A stretch of DNA of 64,000 nucleotides from Giardia muris (lineage: Eukaryota > Fornicata > Diplomonadida > Hexamitidae), in NCBI GenBank assembly GCA_006247105.1, contig CM016927.1, positions 868,001 to 932,000 on the forward strand, read 5' to 3'. Below, in pieces: positions 1 to 8,064 of the stretch (position 1 is its first letter; each line of letters opens with the position of its first letter). The translations under genes and the position numbers were made by a program. Below the pieces are notes generated by a model that was given only the letters and a program-made list of their open reading frames with translations, was not told the origin of the DNA and searched no databases.

Positions 1-68
1 CGCGAGACGGCGTCGGGGAGCCTGGACGCTGTCGAGGTCCGCTTGCCTCCTGTGGGGCCGGTCTGCAT
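1..68 (-). CDS. possible partial gene running off the left edge
   Basis: On the minus strand an ATG at 68-66 opens a frame that stays open to the window edge (22 complete codons, rich in Thr, Ser and Arg). It would be divergent from the TtcA-like gene with about 45 bp between. A run of eight A residues (plus strand) lies in that gap. The piece is too short to recognise and may be chance. Confidence 0.25.
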   Translation of the reverse strand, partial: MQTGPTGGKRTSTASRLPDAVS

Positions 69-112
69 GGAGCTCACGTTGAAAAAAAAGGGCTCTATCG
101 AGGCGTGGAACG

Positions 113-943
113 ATGGAACCGGAAATGAAGCAATCGCAGGTGGATTCAACCCCGACGTTCAAGGTGGTATCAAAGCGCATTGCGAAGAACCTCGGGCGCG
201 CGATAGCAACGTACGGGATGATCGAGCCCGACGATCGGGTTGGCGTCGCCTTATCGGGAGGGAAGGATAGTTGGACGCTTCTCCACGAGCTCATAGCCTT
301 CTCCAAGCGCTCCCCGATCAAGTTCACGGTCGTCCCAATCACGGTGGACACGGGGTATGATGGCTTCGACCGGAATGTTGCCAGGATGACTGATTACATT
401 CGATCCCACTTGCCCGTCGAGCACCTGGTCATTCGGGAGCACTTCCCGGAGATTATCGACGCGAACCTAACGAAGGGGACGAGCAACTGCTCCTTTTGTG
501 CGCGTTTGCGCCGTGGGACTCTTTATACCCATTGCCAGAAGCATGGGATAACGAAGCTCGCCCTGGGTCACCACCGCGAGGATGTCAACGAGTCCCTATT
601 GATGTCTTTGTTCTATAACGGCCGCCTTTGGACTCAAGGCCCTGTCTTAAAGAATATGGAGAAGGGCGTCACCATTATTCGCCCCCTCATCCTCTGTGCC
701 GAAGAGGACCTACGAGCATACGCGTCGCATGTCGGTTTCCCAGTTGTCACCTGTAATTGCCCCCATGAGGGGAACACTGAGCACAAGCGCTACGTGACGA
801 AGCAGCTCATCCTTCGTCTTCGCACCGAGATTCCGGACATTCAACGCAGTCTTCTGAGTGCTGCCGAGGAGCTCTTTCCCTTGATGCACCATGGCCAGCC
901 CGAACTTGGTCGCCAGGAGCTAGTCCCTGAGGAAAAGACCTGA
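113..943 (+). CDS. ttcA: TtcA-like tRNA 2-thiocytidine synthetase, PP-loop ATPase
   Basis: The 276-residue protein has the PP-loop SGGKDS at residues 48-53, which binds ATP for adenylation of the target base. It also has the TtcA signature CSFCARLRRG (Cys126 and Cys129) followed by LGHHREDV and, near 214-216, CNC. In bacterial TtcA two cysteines of the CxxC plus one later cysteine hold a [4Fe-4S] cluster, and all are present here. TtcA thiolates C32 of certain tRNAs. The eukaryotic cytosolic thiolases CTU1/Ncs6 act on U34 and do not share the RLRRG context, so this reads as bacterial-type. Length matches bacterial TtcA. The start may be the ATG at 113 or the one at 125, which has a more A-rich lead (ggaaATG). 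An AGTGAAT signal lies 36 bases after the stop. The function is confident from the motifs; the tRNA target is inferred. Confidence 0.88.
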   Translation: MEPEMKQSQVDSTPTFKVVSKRIAKNLGRAIATYGMIEPDDRVGVALSGGKDSWTLLHELIAFSKRSPIKFTVVPITVDTGYDGFDRNVARMTDYIRSHLPVEHLVIREHFPEIIDANLTKGTSNCSFCARLRRGTLYTHCQKHGITKLALGHHREDVNESLLMSLFYNGRLWTQGPVLKNMEKGVTIIRPLILCAEEDLRAYASHVGFPVVTCNCPHEGNTEHKRYVTKQLILRLRTEIPDIQRSLLSAAEELFPLMHHGQPELGRQELVPEEKT

Positions 944-978
944 GGGTCCGTGGGCGCACCCGCGTGGCAGTCTGCCCG

Positions 979-985
979 AGTGAAT
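979..985 (+). terminator. polyadenylation signal AGTGAAT
   Basis: The heptamer AGTGAAT matches the Giardia consensus AGTRAAY and lies 36 bases after the stop of the TtcA-like gene, ahead of the next start at 1030. Confidence 0.6.
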
Positions 986-1029
986 GGTGAGGGGATTCAT
1001 TTGCCTGTATTCTCCCGCAGACAAAATCA

Positions 1030-4000
1030 ATGCCCTTGCTTGGCCTCGGCCTTGATAAGGGGGTGGACTCCGGGGCTGAGGCCGCACCCCTGATCACCTC
1101 TGTTAATTTGCTCTCATGCTCTCATGGCCCGCTCACGACGGGGCTGTTACCTAACCTCCAGCAGTCCGTCTTGCAGAACTTCAGGCAGGCCTGCAACCAG
1201 TATTCCCGGCGCCCCTTCATGTTCTTTCGGGCCGGAATGTCGACGATCACCACGCGTGCGGCCTCAACAGAATTCAAGTCTCTTTCATACGCCAAGGCAC
1301 AGCATATCCTGAACCACATTGCTGGTGTCTTGCGGGCAGTGGGTGTGACGCGTGGAGACCGGGTGGGGATCCTTGCCCACAACTCACCTCTGTGGCTGCT
1401 AGCAGATCTGGCGGTTATGGCGCGTGGGGGCATCACGGTCCCTCTTTTCCCCAGTAGTGGGCCGGATAAGCTGTCGCATGTTATCGCGCACTCTGGAATG
1501 TGCCTCCTCATTACACAGGAGCAGTTTGTCGGGAAGGTTCTTGGAGTGGCACATCGTTGCTCTTCTTTACGGCTACTGGTCTCTCTTGATACGCTTCCAG
1601 CGGCCACCGCGATGTTGACAACTGCGATGAAGGTCTTTCGTGCCCTAGAGAAAGCGACCCTTGCAAGTCCAATGTTAGAGGCTTGTATTCGGAGTGAGCT
1701 CGATGCCGAAGAAAGTACTCGTAGGTATTTTGACGAGCTACGAAAGCCAAAGGTATCGACCGCCGACTATCTTGAGCGCTCGTTCGGAAATTGCCAATGG
1801 CGTGAAGGGCGTGTTATCACTCATTATGCAATATCGAATTTGACCTCAAAGAACGTCGCACCTTTCCCAGCGTTGATCAACCATGTCGCGAACCGCTTCG
1901 AGGAGGGGTTCTCGGCACGGTGCATCGATAGCCAGCTCCTGGACATTTCGAGCTATCTCAGACCCCATACTTATATCATCGACAACTTGGACCTTCAGGT
2001 CAACCGGGTCCCATCTTGCAACTCCTTCAGTTCCTTTGCCACGTCGGACCATTACTCGCTTCAAGAACAACGAGTCCTCGAACACTTTAGCCAGGAGGAC
2101 CCTCCTCTTTGTATCACCACCTTGGACCTCTTGCTTCAAAAGACTAGGGAGGCCCCCTACCAGGCGACGGATGATGTCGTCCCGGGCGTCCATGAGGTCT
2201 CCGCCCTTTACTATAAGACGGTCAAGACGGGAGACACCTCCGACTCCCCCGAGACATGTGAGTCGGCCGTCTGTGTCACCCACTTCGCGTTCCTGAACGC
2301 GATGTTTAGCCTAAGCCTCGGAACCTTGCCCTCGATAGATCGAAAAGGGTCAACCTCAGTGTCAACTTCAAAGGATACGAATGCACAAGACGCCTTCCAG
2401 CCGGAACAGAACACAACGGATCAGCCTTCGTTTCTGTCGCACCTCCCCCTACCCCTACCGTTCGAACGTCTTCTCGAGCATACGGCCTACAACCTGGGGC
2501 ACCAGATATACTATAGCTGCGGCGTCGATCTCGAGCTCTTCCGCGATATTATCCTTAGTCGCTGCACAATCTTTGTCGGGACCGCGTACCACTTTCTGTA
2601 CATCCATCGGGCATGTCTGAACGTCTTGCACTCCCTCGGTATGCGCGAAGAGGAACGGGCTCAGAAGGATACGAAGAAGAGGGTTGGACGTACCCTCGAG
2701 CTCATGACGAACGCCGTGCTCTATGACGCCATTAGTGACGACCAGGCGCGTGCCGGTCCTCTTGGGCCGCAGACACGCGACCTTGACGTTGATATCACGA
2801 GAAGCTTTATTCAAACGGCAATGTCTCGACCAGCAACAGGCATGCCCTCTTCGAACGCCTTTCTTCCCTTGGCCATCCCGCGGACTGACACCGATCCCGT
2901 GACGACGAGAATCGCGACATATTACAAAGCTGCTTGTACCACCCTTAGCCGTCGCACCCGTAACATTCCAGAAGCCCTCCCTGATAGTAAGATTCGAGTG
3001 ATCAAGAAGATCTACTCGCAGACCAGTGGTTCTGCTGACGCGGAGCATATAGCTGGACAGTTAAAAGCCATCGCAACCACAATTCTCAAGGCGAACGGCA
3101 CCTTATCATCAAAGCTCATAACCCAGCTACGAAACCTCTCGTATACTAGTGAGATCTTAAGGATGAAGGCGACACGCACGGGGACGTTCTTCAACATCCG
3201 CCTCTTTGGTGGGAGAGCCACACATTTCATTAGCGTCGGTGGCCCCCTCTCAGTATCCACGGCCTCCTTCTTCCGAGACACCTTCGGTGGCTTGTCAATA
3301 AGCTTTTATGGCTCGACGGAGACTCTCGGGATCGGGCTGTGCACATACTACCATGACCCTCTAACACATCGAGGCCTTCTTGGTCGGACCATGTATGGGG
3401 TGCAGGGAGTCATTAAGGACGTGAGTGAGAGGACAGAGGTTTCGTCAACACAAGAGCGAGTGGGAGAGCTTTGCCTCAAGGGCTTACCGTTCGCAAGTGC
3501 TTACTTCCGTGGAGCCTCAAATTACTTGTATCTCCGTTCGATTATCCTCGGGGTCAAGGCCACGTTCAGCCTTGCAGATGTGGCTACCATCAAGATCATC
3601 CGTCGACATACGGAGATGGCACATCAAGTCACGGCCAATCGTGGCTCACCCCCAACCTGCAGCAAGTCGCCGTTCGCCGCTCTAATGTCTCCCTCATCGA
3701 TAGAGGGGACACCCTCCTCATCGGACGTCTCCAGGATGGCGATGTTCTTGCGCTCCTTTGATGATAGTGGGCATACAGAGCCGACCCCTTCTCTTCGAAA
3801 GTCTTTGATCTTAACCCCTAATAGCTTATCCATGACGATCAGTGATCTCCGACGAAGCACCCCGACGGTATCCCAGCCATCGCAGTTGACATCGGACATG
3901 ACGTTGTCGCTTCCATGTACGGCGGTGTCAACCGCGGCCCTGGCGACAAAAGCACAAACCCACACCGTAATGTTTGACATTGTCCGCGACGCAGAGCCGG

Positions 4001-4878
4001 TTGACTCATCAAGCGACTCCGAAACCTCCTTCTTGACTGCACAAGTTCGACACTCTCCCAATAAGACCATTGAGAGCGCGACAGAACATTCCTCCCTAGC
4101 AGAGCTACGGGAATCGGCCGTTAGTTCCGGTATCACCAGGATAGACACGCCGTCTCTTTTCGACTGTGACGGGTACTTCCATACCGGAAATTTAGTACAA
4201 CTCCTCCCCGACGGACGCCTGGTCTTCGTTCGCGCCATGCACAAAGTATTGACCTTGTCGAATCTACGGATTATCGACAGAGAGCTTGCAGACGGGGTGA
4301 TTGAGGCCCTTCCCTTTGTGACCACATCTTGTCTACAGCTACATAGGACACTCATTGGGGATGAAACCCTGATAGTGATCCTGAATTGCCCCAGCTCGGC
4401 CCTCCTAGACTTCTACAAGAGCATCACGAGTCGCTCCTCGATGAGGAAAAGCACAAATAGATCTCAGACTCTCGACGCTCAGTCCCCCTTTGACATCAGC
4501 CCCACTGAGGTTCTTCAGGAGTCGTTATTGGCGGTTCCCCCGCCACCCCTTGAGCACGACGAGATCCTCAGCTCGCGTGTCGCCTCAGATGATGGACATC
4601 TGAAAGAGGAATACGAATCCGGCGATCTCGGACGCTTCCTCTCGGGCGTAGCAGCGGTCCCGAGCTCCCAGCTCGTTGTCGAGGCGACAAAGGTCGAGAA
4701 CGCGGCTCTTGGACTCATCCGTGAGGCGCTGCGTGGTGCCGGGCTCCCAGAGTATTACATACCGCGGAGAGCCCAGTTCTACATCGATAAGCATATGTCC
4801 CTCAACCGCATCCTCTATACCCACGCGGGGCGGAAGAACTATGGGGCGTTCGACGCCCTCTTCCATGCGGTCCAGTAA
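1030..4878 (+). CDS. degenerate long-chain acyl-CoA synthetase-like protein
   Basis: The 1282-residue protein follows the eukaryotic long-chain acyl-CoA synthetase plan. An N-terminal half has a GDRVGIL...PLWLLADLAVMARGG stretch (about 100-140), there is an FERLLEH segment (about 480) and the adenylate motif SFYGSTETLG (about 757). A later DGYFHTGN stretch (about 1047) corresponds to the usual TGD motif. The phosphate-binding loop expected as YTSGTTGxPKG is replaced near 390 by an unrecognisable YYKTVKTGDTSD. The ribose-binding Asp of TGD is Asn, and no C-terminal catalytic Lys context is visible in the last 30 residues. Two long Ser/Thr-rich insertions (about 430-470 and 860-1030) make it nearly twice the usual length of about 700. 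It is therefore likely non-catalytic or strongly altered. A related degenerate paralogue lies at 14712-19787. The start is supported by acaaaatcaATG. The next gene begins 6 bases after the stop. Confidence 0.75.
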   Translation: MPLLGLGLDKGVDSGAEAAPLITSVNLLSCSHGPLTTGLLPNLQQSVLQNFRQACNQYSRRPFMFFRAGMSTITTRAASTEFKSLSYAKAQHILNHIAGVLRAVGVTRGDRVGILAHNSPLWLLADLAVMARGGITVPLFPSSGPDKLSHVIAHSGMCLLITQEQFVGKVLGVAHRCSSLRLLVSLDTLPAATAMLTTAMKVFRALEKATLASPMLEACIRSELDAEESTRRYFDELRKPKVSTADYLERSFGNCQWREGRVITHYAISNLTSKNVAPFPALINHVANRFEEGFSARCIDSQLLDISSYLRPHTYIIDNLDLQVNRVPSCNSFSSFATSDHYSLQEQRVLEHFSQEDPPLCITTLDLLLQKTREAPYQATDDVVPGVHEVSALYYKTVKTGDTSDSPETCESAVCVTHFAFLNAMFSLSLGTLPSIDRKGSTSVSTSKDTNAQDAFQPEQNTTDQPSFLSHLPLPLPFERLLEHTAYNLGHQIYYSCGVDLELFRDIILSRCTIFVGTAYHFLYIHRACLNVLHSLGMREEERAQKDTKKRVGRTLELMTNAVLYDAISDDQARAGPLGPQTRDLDVDITRSFIQTAMSRPATGMPSSNAFLPLAIPRTDTDPVTTRIATYYKAACTTLSRRTRNIPEALPDSKIRVIKKIYSQTSGSADAEHIAGQLKAIATTILKANGTLSSKLITQLRNLSYTSEILRMKATRTGTFFNIRLFGGRATHFISVGGPLSVSTASFFRDTFGGLSISFYGSTETLGIGLCTYYHDPLTHRGLLGRTMYGVQGVIKDVSERTEVSSTQERVGELCLKGLPFASAYFRGASNYLYLRSIILGVKATFSLADVATIKIIRRHTEMAHQVTANRGSPPTCSKSPFAALMSPSSIEGTPSSSDVSRMAMFLRSFDDSGHTEPTPSLRKSLILTPNSLSMTISDLRRSTPTVSQPSQLTSDMTLSLPCTAVSTAALATKAQTHTVMFDIVRDAEPVDSSSDSETSFLTAQVRHSPNKTIESATEHSSLAELRESAVSSGITRIDTPSLFDCDGYFHTGNLVQLLPDGRLVFVRAMHKVLTLSNLRIIDRELADGVIEALPFVTTSCLQLHRTLIGDETLIVILNCPSSALLDFYKSITSRSSMRKSTNRSQTLDAQSPFDISPTEVLQESLLAVPPPPLEHDEILSSRVASDDGHLKEEYESGDLGRFLSGVAAVPSSQLVVEATKVENAALGLIREALRGAGLPEYYIPRRAQFYIDKHMSLNRILYTHAGRKNYGAFDALFHAVQ

Positions 4879-4884
4879 AAAAGA

Positions 4885-7800
4885 ATGAGTCACTCGCTAC
4901 TCTGGGAGGCAGGCCCCACCGTTGCCCGGTGTCGGACCACCGCCACCGACGTGTTGGTCGTCTTGACGGGGCTCGATAAGGCCGAGCGCGTGTGTACCGT
5001 GTTGCCCCATGAGTTCCTCCCACCCTCGGCGGTCCAGCTGCGTGCCGGTCAAGGCCGCGTCGATCTCATATTCAACGTGGCTGGGCTCACCCCTCTCATC
5101 CGGCCGGAGCCAAATGCGGCCCTGGCGGATCTCTCTCTAAGCGAGGAGCAGATCTGGACGGTGGCCGCGCAGGTGATAGGTGCCATACAGAGCATTTACG
5201 AACGGCCGGACGCGGACCCCACCCGGTACTTGATGCTTGTACATCCTGCGCTTTTCTACCTCACAATGACGCATGGACCGGTTATCGTTGCACCATTAGC
5301 CTTTTGTACTCTCTCCTCCGTCCTACTCAGCCAGCTCGGAGATGAGCGGCGAGTTCGGTCCAAACAGCCAGGCCTTGAGTTAGAACTCGCGATGCTAGGC
5401 CACGTCCTCTATCTCTTGACTCACCCACGGGGGGAGATCAATGACAGCTGCGTCTTCACGATCAGCGCGTCGAACGAGCGGCTGACGAACTACTCGGAGC
5501 GGCTGACTGAGTTTATTGGGGCGTTGTTAGCCTTCACCCGCGATAGTCCTTTCGCACCGGACCTCGAACAGCCAATAGGACGGCGTGGAACCCTTCAGGC
5601 GAAGGATCTACTTACCTATCCCGAGCTTATGGCGGCTCAAACGAGAATTAACCACTTGGCCTCACACTCACGTCAGGGGGTGGCAGTTAGGAACAATCCG
5701 GGGTGGTTGGCAGTTCTTGAGGCAGTGCGGATGCGAGACTTTGAGGCGCTATTGCAGCACAGTCCGATTCTCACGGAGCTCTATGACACCGATACCCCCG
5801 ATGTAGTCCAGGTGATAGCGTTCCTTTTCGAGCCTCAGAACGTCATCGACCTCTTCTCCTACGCGGTCGCACATGAGACCAGCGACACCGCGGTCCAAGG
5901 CCTTGTCGACATCATGTACTCCACCATAGGCGGGCGCCAACTGTTTAGATACATAATCCAGTGCGACGGATTGATCGATGAGCTCCTTGAGCTACTCGCG
6001 GGCAAGATCTTGCATCGAGTCCTGCGAATGCTTGTCGGGCGCGCGATCGTCGACTCCCGTTACGTCGCAGAAATCCTCCTCTGCTTTCAGAAGCGGCCCC
6101 AGGCATTTCTTCAGATCATTACCCACCTTGGAGAGCCCGATGGCTTCGCCCTCATCACAGAGATCTTTGACGCCGTCGCCGACTTCGGGCGGGGCACTCG
6201 CACCCTCTTCGCGCAGCTAGCAATTCGCTGCGGCCTGGTCAAGCAATTGGTCACTGCCATTTGTGACCCCACAGCGTCGTGCCCCTTAACGTCGCGAGCG
6301 GCGAACTCTGCGTATATCTTCTCGCGGCTTCTGATCAGTGGGACGACGGAGCTGGCCCTTGGAGCCATTGCGGAATGTCCGGCCTTAATCACGTTCATGA
6401 TAGAGGCCGCAAGGACTGGAAATGTCATTGCGTTGCGCATTGCGAGCTCTCCTACCGTCGCCTGCATCCGCTACATGATTCTACGTTCATTATCTCATAG
6501 TCGGCGAACAAAAGTAGTTGCGTCGGGAACGTCTGACACGCCCCCAGATGTCGATGATCTACTTTCGGGCACGTTGGGTCTTGCACTCTCAACTGTCTCT
6601 CTCAATTCCCCTCGTACTGGGGACTACATCCCCACGTACTTCGACCTCTCCCTTGTGCAGATAGGCACCCTGGCCGGAATATGCGGTAGGCTCGTGCATC
6701 ACTTCGTCGAATCTGGTTCTTTCTCCACCGATTTTACCTTCCGCTCATATTTAAGCATACTAGACCCGGGTGAGGAGCTAGGCTTCTCCGATCCCATCTC
6801 CTTGACCCCAAGCTTTGATATCTCTCAACCCGAGTCCCAGTCTGGTCTTCCGAAGCTTGGAGATCTGACGATCCGGGACTCACACTTCCACATCCTCCTT
6901 GAGCTTCTCTCCTTCTTCGATGCCCTTCTCTCGATCACAGCGAGCATCCGGAACCATATCTACGCCATTACCACGAAGCACTCCCCTGTTAACGAGTTCA
7001 ATGGTGGAGAAAGTCTGAATGGTTTAATCTCTGCCCCTCGACATAGCCTTGACATCTCGGCGCTGGCCTACACCGCCCGTGCCACTTCCGGCGGGCCTTC
7101 CTCCATATCATTGAGCTCCACGTGCACCAGCGCACGGGCTGGAGAGCTTCTCCATGCATCCGTCCATACGCTCGCTCAATGCCTTCTCGAAGGCGGCGCC
7201 ATCTCACAGATCTGCCTCCTGTACTTCGCGTACCCAGATATGACCGTCCTTCACTATCGGGTCAGCCGGATCCTGACCCCCATATTCGAGTTTGGGACGC
7301 TGAACTCTGCCCTCGTACAAGCCACTCTCCAACGGAGCGGGTTCTACTCGGCGGCACGGCGGCTTCTCGCCGACGTTGGCCATGTGCTGCCGCGACATGA
7401 GGGGAATGAGGGTTCTCTCGCCGACACGATGTCAGGGCTTGAGGATCTCGTTGGACGCCCCGTCGAGAGCGTCCTTAGTAGTTCTGATGGCCCGTCGGCT
7501 CGGCACCTCGTCTTTGCAAGCGGGAGTATCCATTACCTCAACCTCATCCGTGTTCTGGTCAGACTTGCGGCAGGCGTCACCGACCAAGAGTATTACAGCT
7601 TCAAGCGACAAGTTATCAGCTCGACGGCGCCGAAGGCAGTTCCCACGAGTGTTCGGGAGCTTTTGGAACTCCGAGGGTCGGAAGAGGCCTTACTCTCTGC
7701 ACCGCTTTGCGCATTCATTCTAAATAATCGACCCATCAAGGAAGTCAGTGCCAAATACCTTGATACCGCTCCGGAGACGCACCGCCTCTTCTTCCGAGAG

Positions 7801-8064
7801 GTGTGCGAGCGCGCAGATGATAGTGACTCGTCCTCGGTCTTGGATGTCACCGACGATGACAAGTTACGGGGAATGCTTCAAAGATTTGAGTGTACCGCTG
7901 ACCCGGCTCGCATCTCCACCGGCCGTGGGTGCAAGTGTGCACCCGCAGGTCCCGATGACGAAGATGAGTCCTTCATTGGAACGAGCGACACCTTGTCCCT
8001 CGGACCTCAGTTTGATAACTTCGTCTTTGACGAAGAAAGCAACTCAGACGTTGACTCTCTATGA
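4885..8064 (+). CDS. pseudokinase fused to SAPS-like helical solenoid
   Basis: The 1059-residue N-terminal part (about 1-260) lines up with a NEK-like kinase in layout. LSEEQIW (about 88) is followed by HPALFYLT..GPVIVAPL where HRDLKPxN and DFG should be, then ELAMLGHVLYLLTHPRG in place of DIWSLGxxLYEL. YSERLTEFIGALL and a ready C-lobe end follow. The VAVK Lys, HRD Asp and DFG Asp are all absent, so it would be a pseudokinase. From about 275 on it is alpha-helical, with segments (LQHSPILTELY...VQVIAFLFEPQNVIDLFSYAV) reminiscent of the SAPS family, which are regulatory subunits of PP6/Sit4 phosphatase. The last 60 residues are acidic. It follows the upstream gene after only 6 bases (aaaaga), which also form its A-rich initiator. 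Its TGA stop abuts the stop of the convergent gene. Both domain calls rest on reading by eye. Confidence 0.7.
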   Translation: MSHSLLWEAGPTVARCRTTATDVLVVLTGLDKAERVCTVLPHEFLPPSAVQLRAGQGRVDLIFNVAGLTPLIRPEPNAALADLSLSEEQIWTVAAQVIGAIQSIYERPDADPTRYLMLVHPALFYLTMTHGPVIVAPLAFCTLSSVLLSQLGDERRVRSKQPGLELELAMLGHVLYLLTHPRGEINDSCVFTISASNERLTNYSERLTEFIGALLAFTRDSPFAPDLEQPIGRRGTLQAKDLLTYPELMAAQTRINHLASHSRQGVAVRNNPGWLAVLEAVRMRDFEALLQHSPILTELYDTDTPDVVQVIAFLFEPQNVIDLFSYAVAHETSDTAVQGLVDIMYSTIGGRQLFRYIIQCDGLIDELLELLAGKILHRVLRMLVGRAIVDSRYVAEILLCFQKRPQAFLQIITHLGEPDGFALITEIFDAVADFGRGTRTLFAQLAIRCGLVKQLVTAICDPTASCPLTSRAANSAYIFSRLLISGTTELALGAIAECPALITFMIEAARTGNVIALRIASSPTVACIRYMILRSLSHSRRTKVVASGTSDTPPDVDDLLSGTLGLALSTVSLNSPRTGDYIPTYFDLSLVQIGTLAGICGRLVHHFVESGSFSTDFTFRSYLSILDPGEELGFSDPISLTPSFDISQPESQSGLPKLGDLTIRDSHFHILLELLSFFDALLSITASIRNHIYAITTKHSPVNEFNGGESLNGLISAPRHSLDISALAYTARATSGGPSSISLSSTCTSARAGELLHASVHTLAQCLLEGGAISQICLLYFAYPDMTVLHYRVSRILTPIFEFGTLNSALVQATLQRSGFYSAARRLLADVGHVLPRHEGNEGSLADTMSGLEDLVGRPVESVLSSSDGPSARHLVFASGSIHYLNLIRVLVRLAAGVTDQEYYSFKRQVISSTAPKAVPTSVRELLELRGSEEALLSAPLCAFILNNRPIKEVSAKYLDTAPETHRLFFREVCERADDSDSSSVLDVTDDDKLRGMLQRFECTADPARISTGRGCKCAPAGPDDEDESFIGTSDTLSLGPQFDNFVFDEESNSDVDSL

